From NCBI GenBank assembly GCA_025449795.1, contig JANWIQ010000023.1, forward strand, positions 1 through 25,085: 25,085 nt of DNA. The letters are read 5' to 3'. The notes under the pieces are model-generated. The model was not told the DNA's origin and made no database searches. It saw only the letters and a list, made by a program, of their open reading frames with translations. The translations under genes were made by a program, and so were the position numbers. Positions 6,925 to 13,792 of the stretch are shown here, piece after piece; positions within the stretch are counted from its first letter, which is position 1, and each line of letters begins with the position of its first letter. This stretch comes from Minisyncoccota bacterium. GTDB taxonomy: Bacteria; Patescibacteriota; Microgenomatia; Levybacterales; UBA12049.

Positions 6925-9900
6925 CTATTTGAGAAAAGACTCGAAATATGCAATATCTTCAGAAATAACCTGTCTCCAGGAGGTGGTAAAATTATGGTCT
7001 GTATCATAGAGGGAAAGTGCAGCATTTTTATGATAGTACTTTAAGGTGTCATACAGCTCGATAGACCATTGGTATGGAGTAATCGCATCGGAAAAGGCGT
7101 CTGAAATACGAATTGGCGTGTTGATATCTTGTATATAGTACTGCGGTGATATGCTTTGCCAAGGAAGAGGATCTGTCGCATAGGGGCCAAAAGCATTGTA
7201 CACCCGTTGGTAGGGTACAGCCTGGCCTGGGAAAATATGAGAAAATTGAGCATAGGCGATATAGGGGTCGAGAATCGTATTCCACACAGCAGCTGCCTGA
7301 ATGGTTGGAGAAATATTTTTATTTTGACTAACTGCAGCAAGTGTGGTAAGCGTTACCTGTCCCCCGACAGAAAATCCCCACAAAAAGACATGTTTGGTAT
7401 CTGCTTGCGGGAAAGTATGGAGAGAGTTAATAAGGTTAAGCTCGTCAATTGGATATCCCAATATGCCCGCGATGCTTCTGTCTATATCGGACTGTCCATT
7501 GTTTCTAAAATTTGGGGTAATTGCAATAAATCCATGCTGGACAAAATCTTCTGCAATATTTTCATAGGAAGTAGCCTCTTTAAAGGCTGAGGAGACAATA
7601 TATCCTCTATTAATAATAACAACGGGAAATGGTCCATTGCCTTGGGGGAGATCTGCCTTCGCAAAAAGCGTAAGGCCATCCGAGGGATAGGAAAATAGCA
7701 TACTTCTTGCGGCAACATTTTGCAGCAGCTTCTGCACCTGTATTTTTCCGCCTTCAAAATCCCGATTTTGCAAAGTTTCTATAGAAGCAGGATATAATTT
7801 CCCTTTTGCAATAGTTGGTTCTTTTCGTGTATACAAATTGCGTTTTTCAAATACGACAAAATCATTTTCTCGAAAAACCTCTATGTAATTTTTATCATGT
7901 TTTAAATTCTCGGCAATTTGTTTTTGCGCTGTTAAAGAGGGTTGGGCAAATGCGTCATTGAGTAAAAATACTACAATATCTGCCTTGTCTATCCCTACAG
8001 GAATTGTATAAATGTTTTGTCTATGAGAGAGATGTGAGCCAATATTGTTGGTTGCAGCAACACTCAAGTTAGAAGGAATATCTGCTAAAAATCCTTCAAT
8101 AATACTTCTATCGTTTTCTTGATGCACAAACATATCAATATTTGGGTGAAGTGCTCCGATAAAAGGCCCAAAGAAATATGCACTCAGCAGGGTGCTGCCA
8201 AAAAGCAAAGAGGAGAAAAAGCCAATGGGAAGCTTTGGGAAAATGGTCTTTAGCCGTACAACTCCCACAATACTGGAAACAAAAAGGAATGGGGTAATCA
8301 CTGCCGTATACTGATACGTTATTTGCTGGAGTTGTGAGTTAGTGCTTAGGATATTAATTGCTGCATCAGGAAGGGCAAAGAGAAGAAAAAGTGGCGAAAA
8401 AATAGATAAAAATCCAAAAGGGAGCAAAAGCTCGCCTAGATACAATAGTCTCCCTTTGCTAAATATGGTAGCAAAAAGTTTCATTGGGGAAAGAAAAATA
8501 TTTTTTACTATGCTTGTTGGTGTTGTACCATAGTCTGCGTAATAGGATAGGGCAAAGTGTTGGCCTCCTCGGGCATATGGAATGAGTTTCCATACAAGCA
8601 AATAAAATGCACCAAAAGATCCCGCAGCCAAAATACTTCCCAACAGTTTCTTTTTTTCAACAAGAAAGATATATACGCCAAAAAACCCAACCACAATCCA
8701 CGCTTCTTCTTTGGTAAGTCCGGCAAGCAAAAGAAATATTCCCATCCACAGGTATCTTTTTTTTGTGAGAAAATACCATGCACCAAGGAAAAGCGTTGTT
8801 GCAAGGGTTACTGCGTGGAAGTCGTACAAATTTGTATACTGTACAGAAGGGTTAAGTAGATATGCAAAGGAGACAATAAGTGCAAAGGACTTACTTTTTA
8901 TATAATTTTTTGCAAGTAAAAATAAAAAGAGGGCCCCAAAAGCCAGACTTACTGTTTGGATAAAAAGCAACATACGCGGGTCTTCCCAAATAACATAAAA
9001 AGGAGTTAAAAGAACCAATATAAAATCTGCATGAGTACCCAGGCGAGACATGACATTCGTACCATTTGGATCGGTAAGCATAAAAATCTTTCCATGCAAG
9101 CTGTTCCAGACGGTTTGGTCCATATTGCCCAGATCAAACCTGCCGGTAAAAAAATTTGTGTACCGTAAAAAACTTGCCGTGGTAAAGTAGCTAATGTAGC
9201 TAAGTATGCCAAGGCATAGCGCGTAGATATACGCATGCTGTTGTACATGAGTAGTAAAACGGGTATGCAACGTAACCTTTGCTTTGTGTATCCCTAAAGC
9301 CAAAAGTAGAAAAACTATTTCGGAAATAACTAACCACACACGAGAAAAAATAGACACAAATCCCACAACCGTGTGTAATAAAAATGGAAGAAGGCCCTCC
9401 GAAAGGACAAATTCTCTTACCCCAAGCCCCATGGGAGTAATAAATGAAAGATATCCTACGGTAAATGAAAGTGAAAAAAAAGCAACAAGTGTGGTAAGTT
9501 GCTCAGGTGGAAGAGGAAAAAGCGCGGCAATACTCAAGTATGTTCCAAGTCCAAAGAAAATAAAAGCAATTCCTGCAAAAATAAATTGCGTATACGCGTT
9601 GGCATAAGTAAGGAGTGTCGGAAGAAACTTTTTCTGCAATATCCATATGCCGCTTGCCACAACAATACCTAGAAGTGTAGCCCAATAGAGCTCGGCTTTG
9701 AGGAAAAAAGTTGGTAAGAGGTGGGAAAAGGCATACCCTACCGCGGCTAGTCCAACAAAACTACTCCCCAGGACAAGCAACATACTCTCTTGTAGCCATG
9801 CAGAAAAAAGCGTTTTTTGTGTAATCCCAAATTTTCCAAAAGTTACTCCCCTTCCGACAATTGACCATATGTTACCTGGAATATACCGATTTATCTCTGC

Positions 9901-10164
9901 AATACTCCAATACCAAGCAGTGGGGGCAAAGGGTAGCACATGCTTTTTGTCTTTCAGAATGGTATGCCAGAGAATAATTCGAAAAAGAAAATACAGTTGG
10001 AAGGCAACAAGGGAGAGGAAAAGAAGCAGCATATTTGCTTGTTTCAGGTGCATGAGTACAGTTGGTAGGTGAGGGGTAAATAATTTCCACAAAAATAGAA
10101 GGGCAATACAGGAAAGTGGCCAGCCAATAAGAATTTTAAAAAGCTTAATACTAAAGCGTCTCAT
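6925..10164 (-). CDS. Three-part envelope protein: LPG-synthase-like TM region, DUF2079 region, alpha/beta hydrolase
   Basis: One uninterrupted frame of 1079 residues. Residues 1-295 are about eight helices with the pattern of the lysylphosphatidylglycerol synthase TM/UPF0104 flippase family (INRYIPGNIWSIVGRG, PMGLGVREF). Residues 310-670 look like DUF2079, a GT-C-like membrane family (GRFDLGNMDQTVWNSLHG at 341-358, SRLGTHADF, TKEEAW at 484-489). A linker carries an SVAATNNIGSHLSHR segment (701-715). Residues 820-1079 are a dienelactone-hydrolase or prolyl-oligopeptidase-like hydrolase with nucleophile GFSVGG (S932), probable acid D1026 (or D1022) and H1057 in DTDHNF. The first two parts suggest handling of lipid-linked sugars across the membrane; the hydrolase would face outside if the topology holds. 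Two promoter options exist. The assembly as one polypeptide is the odd point; substrates are unknown. Confidence 0.82.
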   Translation of the reverse strand: MRRFSIKLFKILIGWPLSCIALLFLWKLFTPHLPTVLMHLKQANMLLLFLSLVAFQLYFLFRIILWHTILKDKKHVLPFAPTAWYWSIAEINRYIPGNIWSIVGRGVTFGKFGITQKTLFSAWLQESMLLVLGSSFVGLAAVGYAFSHLLPTFFLKAELYWATLLGIVVASGIWILQKKFLPTLLTYANAYTQFIFAGIAFIFFGLGTYLSIAALFPLPPEQLTTLVAFFSLSFTVGYLSFITPMGLGVREFVLSEGLLPFLLHTVVGFVSIFSRVWLVISEIVFLLLALGIHKAKVTLHTRFTTHVQQHAYIYALCLGILSYISYFTTASFLRYTNFFTGRFDLGNMDQTVWNSLHGKIFMLTDPNGTNVMSRLGTHADFILVLLTPFYVIWEDPRMLLFIQTVSLAFGALFLFLLAKNYIKSKSFALIVSFAYLLNPSVQYTNLYDFHAVTLATTLFLGAWYFLTKKRYLWMGIFLLLAGLTKEEAWIVVGFFGVYIFLVEKKKLLGSILAAGSFGAFYLLVWKLIPYARGGQHFALSYYADYGTTPTSIVKNIFLSPMKLFATIFSKGRLLYLGELLLPFGFLSIFSPLFLLFALPDAAINILSTNSQLQQITYQYTAVITPFLFVSSIVGVVRLKTIFPKLPIGFFSSLLFGSTLLSAYFFGPFIGALHPNIDMFVHQENDRSIIEGFLADIPSNLSVAATNNIGSHLSHRQNIYTIPVGIDKADIVVFLLNDAFAQPSLTAQKQIAENLKHDKNYIEVFRENDFVVFEKRNLYTRKEPTIAKGKLYPASIETLQNRDFEGGKIQVQKLLQNVAARSMLFSYPSDGLTLFAKADLPQGNGPFPVVIINRGYIVSSAFKEATSYENIAEDFVQHGFIAITPNFRNNGQSDIDRSIAGILGYPIDELNLINSLHTFPQADTKHVFLWGFSVGGQVTLTTLAAVSQNKNISPTIQAAAVWNTILDPYIAYAQFSHIFPGQAVPYQRVYNAFGPYATDPLPWQSISPQYYIQDINTPIRISDAFSDAITPYQWSIELYDTLKYYHKNAALSLYDTDHNFTTSWRQVISEDIAYFESFLK

Positions 10165-10212
10165 ACGATAATTATCCTGGGCACCGTTGAAAATAAACTG
10201 AAAGACTAGTCA

Positions 10213-10241
10213 ATTATAATGGTTTCTTGAGTACCCAACAA
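10213..10241 (-). promoter_or_regulatory. Promoter of the three-part envelope protein gene
   Basis: Minus-strand TTGTTG (10241-10236), a 17-base spacer and TATAAT (10218-10213). It predicts a 42-base leader before the ATG at 10164, with AGGA 10 bases before the ATG as a weak Shine-Dalgarno. A second candidate, GATAAT ending 6 bases before the ATG, would make a leaderless mRNA; both may work. Confidence 0.55.
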
Positions 10242-10254
10242 TATCACAGATTCA

Positions 10255-10283
10255 TTGAAGGAAAAAGCATACTTTGATACAAT
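10255..10283 (+). promoter_or_regulatory. Promoter of tRNA-Arg
   Basis: TTGAAG (10255-10260), a 17-base spacer and TACAAT (10278-10283). Transcription should begin near 10290, only about three bases before the mature tRNA. Confidence 0.7.
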
Positions 10284-10292
10284 ACATCTGTT

Positions 10293-10366
10293 GCGCTCGT
10301 AGCTCAGTGGATTAGAGCATCTCGCTTCGGACGAGAGGGTCGGGGGTTCAAGTCCCTCCGAGCGCG
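10293..10366 (+). tRNA. tRNA-Arg (anticodon UCG)
   Basis: The cloverleaf folds fully: acceptor GCGCTCG with CGAGCGC, D-arm GCTC/GAGC, anticodon stem TCTCG/CGAGA with loop CTTCGGA giving anticodon TCG, variable GGGTC, T-arm GGGGG/CCCTC with loop TTCAAGT, and discriminator G. It reads CGA and probably other CGN codons. No CCA is encoded, so CCA must be added after transcription. Flanking CTGTT (10288-10292) and AACAG (10368-10372) could lengthen the acceptor stem in the precursor. Confidence 0.95.
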
Positions 10367-10385
10367 CAACAGGTAACAGAAAATT

Positions 10386-10408
10386 TTTAGGTTTTATTCA
10401 ATCCTAAA
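10386..10408. terminator. AT-rich hairpin between tRNA-Arg and the small ORF
   Basis: TTTAGG (10386-10391) and CCTAAA (10403-10408) form a 6-base stem with an 11-base loop. It lies 19 bases after tRNA-Arg on the plus strand and 11 bases after the stop of the possible small ORF on the minus strand, followed there by AAAATTTT. It may end either transcript; the U-tract is poor on both sides. Confidence 0.3.
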
Positions 10409-10419
10409 TCTCCCTTCTC

Positions 10420-10491
10420 CTATTTATAAAAGTTTTGTATATAAGCTTTACACTCCTGATCCATATGTGAAACTTCTTCTTTCGTGAGCAC
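10420..10491 (-). CDS. Possible 23-residue peptide ORF
   Basis: A GTG-started frame encodes a charged 23-residue peptide (opening LTKEEVSHMDQE, ending AYIQNFYK), helix-like and with an amino-acid mix typical of real protein. AGGAGG (10498-10493) is a perfect Shine-Dalgarno but only one base from the GTG, closer than normal; an internal ATG would give 14 residues. Hairpins flank the ORF on both sides, and the upstream one buries the Shine-Dalgarno. It fills part of the 211-base gap between the two tRNA genes, which otherwise shows only promoters. It may be chance; I recognise no family. Confidence 0.3.
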   Translation of the reverse strand: MLTKEEVSHMDQECKAYIQNFYK

Positions 10492-10492
10492 A

Positions 10493-10517
10493 CCTCCTAC
10501 TCTCCCATAATAGGAGG
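10493..10517. repeat. CCTCCTA/TAGGAGG inverted repeat
   Basis: CCTCCTA (10493-10499) and TAGGAGG (10511-10517) pair over 7 bases with an 11-base loop. On the minus strand the 3' arm is a perfect Shine-Dalgarno before the small ORF, so folding would hide it. On the plus strand a T6 run follows 9 bases later, so a terminator is an alternative reading. Confidence 0.45.
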
Positions 10518-10539
10518 ACTACATCTTTTTTCCTGTGCA

Positions 10540-10568
10540 TTGATTTGGTATACTTTAATGCGTATATG
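10540..10568 (+). promoter_or_regulatory. Promoter of tRNA-Lys
   Basis: TTGATT (10540-10545), a 17-base spacer and TATATG (10563-10568), ending 9 bases before the mature tRNA. A second -10-like TATACT sits at 10549-10554 without a clear -35. Confidence 0.6.
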
Positions 10569-10577
10569 TAGCTCCAT

Positions 10578-10652
10578 GAGTCGCTAGCTCAACGGTAGAG
10601 CAGTGCCCTCTTAAGGCATTGGTTCGGGGTTCAAATCCCCGGCGGCTCACCA
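10578..10652 (+). tRNA. tRNA-Lys (anticodon CUU), CCA encoded
   Basis: Acceptor GAGTCGC with GCGGCTC (one G-T pair), D-arm GCTC/GAGC, anticodon stem GTGCC/GGCAT with loop CTCTTAA giving anticodon CTT, variable TGGTT, T-arm CGGGG/CCCCG with loop TTCAAAT, discriminator A, then an encoded CCA. It reads AAG. The encoded CCA differs from the neighbouring tRNA-Arg, and the 3' end lies inside a downstream hairpin. Confidence 0.95.
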
Positions 10653-10667
10653 AACTCAACTTGGTGA
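10647..10667 (+). repeat. Hairpin covering the tRNA-Lys 3' end
   Basis: TCACCAA (10647-10653), which includes the encoded CCA, pairs with TTGGTGA (10661-10667) over a 7-base loop. A second TCACC at 10686-10690 could pair with the same GGTGA, helped by TCGA/TCGA, giving a competing fold. No U-tract follows, so it is not a standard terminator. Confidence 0.5.
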
Positions 10668-10692
10668 ATATCGAATTAAGCTCGATCACCTA

Positions 10693-10989
10693 TTATTCAG
10701 TAAATGAGGTTCTTCGAACAAGTTCATTTTTTTCCTGTGCTAATTTGCAGTTATGAATAGCAACTTGATCCTTTTGCGTAAAAGAACGTAAAGGGTACAA
10801 GCGAAATCCTCCTGGCACTTGGACATACAACGCAGGTTCAAAACTAACACTTGTTATTCTTGCCTCGTGTACTTTGCCGTTATGAATAACGGTAAGTCTA
10901 CCATCTGCAGTAGACACGGTAACTTTCTCTAATGTTGCTATTGTCATCCGCGTACGTACTCCTGTTGCTTCTGTTGTAGAGATTGCCAT
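10693..10989 (-). CDS. Hypothetical 98-residue protein
   Basis: I do not recognise this gene. The 98-residue product has no signal peptide or membrane helix. Its middle alternates hydrophobic and polar residues (VTVSTADGRLTVIHNG, then VSFEPALYVQVPGGFRLYPL), which suggests a small beta-barrel or beta-sandwich, and it ends in a charged helix-like segment with KLAQEKNELVRR. One Cys (CKLAQ) is present. ATG 10989 is chosen; a TTG at 11004 would add five residues and sits unusually near the -10. A promoter TTACAT-17-TATACA lies upstream. It is divergent from the exonuclease-nuclease gene, with about 114 bases between starts, and convergent with tRNA-Lys. Its transcript start overlaps an ATACA-N5-TGTAT palindrome, so regulation is plausible. 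Confidence 0.7.
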   Translation of the reverse strand: MAISTTEATGVRTRMTIATLEKVTVSTADGRLTVIHNGKVHEARITSVSFEPALYVQVPGGFRLYPLRSFTQKDQVAIHNCKLAQEKNELVRRTSFTE

Positions 10990-10998
10990 GCTACCAAA

Positions 10999-11013
10999 AT
11001 ACAAGGTATGTAT
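10999..11013. promoter_or_regulatory. ATACA-N5-TGTAT palindrome over the -10 of the 98-residue gene
   Basis: Perfect 5-base arms surround a 5-base centre and overlap most of the minus-strand -10 TATACA and the predicted transcript start. The arms match those of the palindrome at the dinB promoter, but the spacing differs by one base. Confidence 0.3.
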
Positions 11014-11037
11014 AAGAACAAGCCTTTTCGTATGTAA
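11009..11037 (-). promoter_or_regulatory. Promoter of the 98-residue hypothetical gene
   Basis: Minus-strand TTACAT (11037-11032), a 17-base spacer and TATACA (11014-11009). Predicted start near 11002, about 13 bases before the ATG at 10989. Confidence 0.5.
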
Positions 11038-11066
11038 GAAAAAGGTAATTGTGGTTGTCTCATCGC

Positions 11067-11095
11067 TTGAACAAAAACATTCCCTCTGCTATTCT
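11067..11095 (+). promoter_or_regulatory. Promoter of the DEDDh/GIY-YIG nuclease gene
   Basis: TTGAAC (11067-11072), an exact 17-base spacer and TATTCT (11090-11095). Eight bases separate the -10 from the ATG at 11104, so the mRNA should be leaderless. Confidence 0.65.
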
Positions 11096-11103
11096 TTTTT
11101 CAC

Positions 11104-12531
11104 ATGTTACCGCAGAAGATTGCATTTGTTGATATAGAAACCACAGGTCTGGGCGTTACACGAGATAGAATACTGGAGATAGGGATTCTCCGTGTGGAAA
11201 ATAATACGCTGGTTGATACTTTCCAATCCGTAATTAACCCGGAAGGATTTGTTTCTCCATTCTCTCTTCAACTCACAGGAATTACTCAGGAAGAGTTGGA
11301 AAAAGCACCAACTTTTTTTGAAATTCAGGAGAAAATATATGACATGTTACAAGACTGTGTTTTTGTCGCCCATAATGTACGATTTGATTATGGATTTATC
11401 CGCAATGCATTTAAGCGTCATGGGAAAAAATTTACCGCCAAGCATTTTTGCAGCGTCAAATTATCCCAAACCCTTTTTCCTGAAGAGAGAAAACACAATC
11501 TTGATGCGATTATCAGCAGGTTTGGTTTTACCTGTGAAAAAAGGCACCGGGCATTTGCAGACGCAAAAGTGGTATGGGATTTCTATGCCTACATGCAAAA
11601 AAAGTTTTCTGAAGACATATTGAGTGATGCAATCAAGCGAATAGCAAAACGGACTTCTTTACCCATTGCTATTTCCGAAGCTACTATTACTGCACTACCA
11701 GAAAAACCAGGAGTGTATATTTTTTATGGAGAAAATCACATACCATTATATGTTGGGAAAAGTGTCAATATTCAGGAGCGAGTCCTCTCCCATTTTGCAA
11801 GCGACCATGCCTCACCTCGTGAAATGAGTATTTCTCAACAAATAAAAACTATCGAGACATGTGTTACCAGCGGCGAATTGGGAGCGCTTATAAAAGAATC
11901 GCAATTTATTAAAAAGTTACAACCCCTCTACAACAGGCAGCTTCGTATCCTAAAAAAGATGTATGCACTCCAAAAAAGAACAAATGCAAAAGGATATTCG
12001 GAAGTCGTACTGGAAGTGTTTTCTCATATAGAGCCCGATGATATTCCCAATCTTTTGGGAATATTTCGCTCAAAGCGTCAGGCACAGACATTCCTTATCC
12101 CTTTTGTACAGCAGTACCATTTGTGCGAAAAATTGCTCGGACTCGAAAAAACGACAACCTCATGTTTTGCCTATCGGCTTGGCAATTGCAAAGGCGCTTG
12201 TATTGGTGAAGAAAATCCCCTTGCCTATTCGATACGATTTTCTGAAGCATTTGCCAATTACTCATTAAAACCATGGCCATTCATGGGCCCGGTGGTAATT
12301 TCGGAAGAAGATAGTTTGGAAGAAACAGCAGAATATTTTCTTGTTGATAAGTGGTGTCTCCTCGCACAGTACACAGCGCAAGATAGTATCCTGCAAGAAA
12401 CAGCGGCGTATTCATATACCTTTGACTTAGATACATACAAATTGCTTGTACGGTTTTTGGAAAAAAAGAAAAATTGGAAAAATATACAAGTCCTTTCGAA
12501 AAATCATGCGACAAACTCTATCAACCTTTAG
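11104..12531 (+). CDS. DEDDh 3'-5' exonuclease fused to UvrC-like GIY-YIG nuclease
   Basis: This is a 475-residue two-domain protein. Residues 6-165 are a DnaQ/PolC-type exonuclease with all five catalytic residues: D10 and E12 in FVDIETTG, D95 in NVRFDYGF, H148 and D153 in HRAFADA. Residues 198-280 are a GIY-YIG nuclease resembling the UvrC N-terminus: GVY at 203-205, YVG at 216-218, R226, and E265 in ALIKESQFI. A UvrC-like Cys segment follows (C354, C362, C366 in SCFAYRLGNCKGAC). The UvrC RNase H-like and helix-hairpin-helix parts are absent. Such exonuclease plus Cho-like fusions are known, for example in mycobacteria. It probably nicks damaged DNA and trims the end. The stop codon overlaps that of the convergent glycosyltransferase gene. 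A good leaderless promoter supports ATG 11104. Confidence 0.9.
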   Translation: MLPQKIAFVDIETTGLGVTRDRILEIGILRVENNTLVDTFQSVINPEGFVSPFSLQLTGITQEELEKAPTFFEIQEKIYDMLQDCVFVAHNVRFDYGFIRNAFKRHGKKFTAKHFCSVKLSQTLFPEERKHNLDAIISRFGFTCEKRHRAFADAKVVWDFYAYMQKKFSEDILSDAIKRIAKRTSLPIAISEATITALPEKPGVYIFYGENHIPLYVGKSVNIQERVLSHFASDHASPREMSISQQIKTIETCVTSGELGALIKESQFIKKLQPLYNRQLRILKKMYALQKRTNAKGYSEVVLEVFSHIEPDDIPNLLGIFRSKRQAQTFLIPFVQQYHLCEKLLGLEKTTTSCFAYRLGNCKGACIGEENPLAYSIRFSEAFANYSLKPWPFMGPVVISEEDSLEETAEYFLVDKWCLLAQYTAQDSILQETAAYSYTFDLDTYKLLVRFLEKKKNWKNIQVLSKNHATNSINL

Positions 12532-13709
12532 TTTCCACCCTTGGGGTGGATTAGGCACGCACCTGCGGAGATGCATAAAAAAAACAAAAGCAGTCCTCCA
12601 TAAAAAGTATTGGACAAAAGTATGTTTTTGGGAAAAGAAGAAAAAACTTCCGGGTGAGGAAAATTCCAACTCACAAGTACATATGCCACACAAACTGTCA
12701 CAAGGCTTTTCCATTTTTTTGCGTGGAAAAATACAAACAAACAATAAAAAAAGGGGAAAATAAGAAATACAAAATGGTGTTGCCAAGATAGTGTATCCAA
12801 AATGGGAATCATACAAAGAAGGAGGGCAAATCGATAGACACTACTTTTACTTCGAAAAGCAGTATAAATACCCGCAATAACAACAGCTGCCATTCCTATG
12901 TAGCTAAGGAGTACTTGCCACATGTGATTTGGTATTTCGCGAAATACAAAGCTCATCAGTCCCTGGTTGTAGTAAATTTCTTTTCCAGCCGGCTTGGACA
13001 TTTCCGGTATTACATGCCGAACGTAATAAAAGTAATCCTGCAGGCTGTGATGGTCAATAAGCATCCCCAAAAGTACTACTGTGAATAAAAAAAGAAAAAA
13101 GTAGCCGATAATTTTCCATTTTTTTTCGAGAAGAAAAAATAGCAACATAAAGCCTAAAACTGGTTTTAAGACACATGCAACAGCAAAAAGGAAAGCAATA
13201 ATTAGTGTTGTATAAAGTCTCTGCTGGTTCTGCACGACAGGGAAAGACCTTGTCAGATAGCAATACAAACTGAATAAAAGAAAAAAATATGCTATCAAAT
13301 TTATTTGCCCCATACCCAATGTGAATTTCGTTGGAAAAGACAGAAAGACCAATGCGAGAGAAAGAAGAAACAAACGAAAAGATACTTTTTTGTACAAAAT
13401 CTTTATACATACCCACACACAGCCAACACAAGAGACAACACTAAGCAAAATAAAAATTCCCTGGGCTAGTGCATAGGAGAAAAGGAGAAATGGCAAGTAA
13501 AAAAGACCACTGACCAGCGGATAGGCAAAACCAGTAAAGGTATTCTGCCCTGTGTATACGGATATGCCTGCTGCAATATTTTTTGCAGCTTGATAATACA
13601 CGCTAAAGTCAGGGGCATATGTTGTAATAATTCGGAAAAAGGAAATTATCGTCCACAAAAAAATAGTAGAAGAAAAAACAACAAGCAAAGAATTTCTATA
13701 CCCCTTCAT
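12528..13709 (-). CDS. Polyprenyl-phosphate-dependent glycosyltransferase, GT87 (DUF2029) type
   Basis: This is a 393-residue polytopic membrane protein with about ten or eleven helices. The first outward loop has YAPDFSVYYQAA (31-42), whose Asp fits the catalytic Asp of GT-C enzymes, then VYTGQNTFTGFAYPL, the usual GT87 run-up to a Tyr-Pro. Later come MGQINLIAYFF and a VLKPVLGF segment, also typical of the family. GT87 members move mannose or other sugars from polyprenyl phosphate to acceptors on the outer face of the membrane; donor and acceptor are unknown here. The frame extends to 13739, but ATG 13709 is preferred because TATACT ends 6 bases before it. The gene is convergent with the exonuclease gene, with overlapping stops, and divergent from the LPPTG surface protein it might help to decorate. 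Confidence 0.82.
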   Translation of the reverse strand: MKGYRNSLLVVFSSTIFLWTIISFFRIITTYAPDFSVYYQAAKNIAAGISVYTGQNTFTGFAYPLVSGLFYLPFLLFSYALAQGIFILLSVVSCVGCVWVCIKILYKKVSFRLFLLSLALVFLSFPTKFTLGMGQINLIAYFFLLFSLYCYLTRSFPVVQNQQRLYTTLIIAFLFAVACVLKPVLGFMLLFFLLEKKWKIIGYFFLFLFTVVLLGMLIDHHSLQDYFYYVRHVIPEMSKPAGKEIYYNQGLMSFVFREIPNHMWQVLLSYIGMAAVVIAGIYTAFRSKSSVYRFALLLCMIPILDTLSWQHHFVFLIFPFFYCLFVFFHAKKWKSLVTVCVAYVLVSWNFPHPEVFSSFPKNILLSNTFYGGLLLFFLCISAGACLIHPKGGN

Positions 13710-13715
13710 GCTTTT

Positions 13716-13721
13716 AGTATA
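13716..13721 (-). promoter_or_regulatory. -10 box of the GT87 gene
   Basis: TATACT on the minus strand ends 6 bases before the ATG at 13709. The -35 is not convincing. The position fits the leaderless pattern seen at other starts in the window. Confidence 0.45.
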
Positions 13722-13752
13722 CTCCCTCTCTTCGCACAATTTGTCTTTCCAC

Positions 13753-13782
13753 TTGCATAGAATGTTTTTTATCTGTTACTCT
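13753..13782 (+). promoter_or_regulatory. Promoter of the LPPTG surface protein gene
   Basis: TTGCAT (13753-13758), an 18-base spacer and TACTCT (13777-13782). The ATG at 13793 is 10 bases after the -10, so at most a few leader bases are expected. No Shine-Dalgarno is visible. Confidence 0.45.
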
Positions 13783-13792
13783 ATTGGTAAGC

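Noticed and set aside
12528..12531. Overlapping stop codons of the convergent nuclease and GT87 genes as a regulatory feature
   Set aside because: Such overlaps are ordinary in compact genomes and carry no further signal here.
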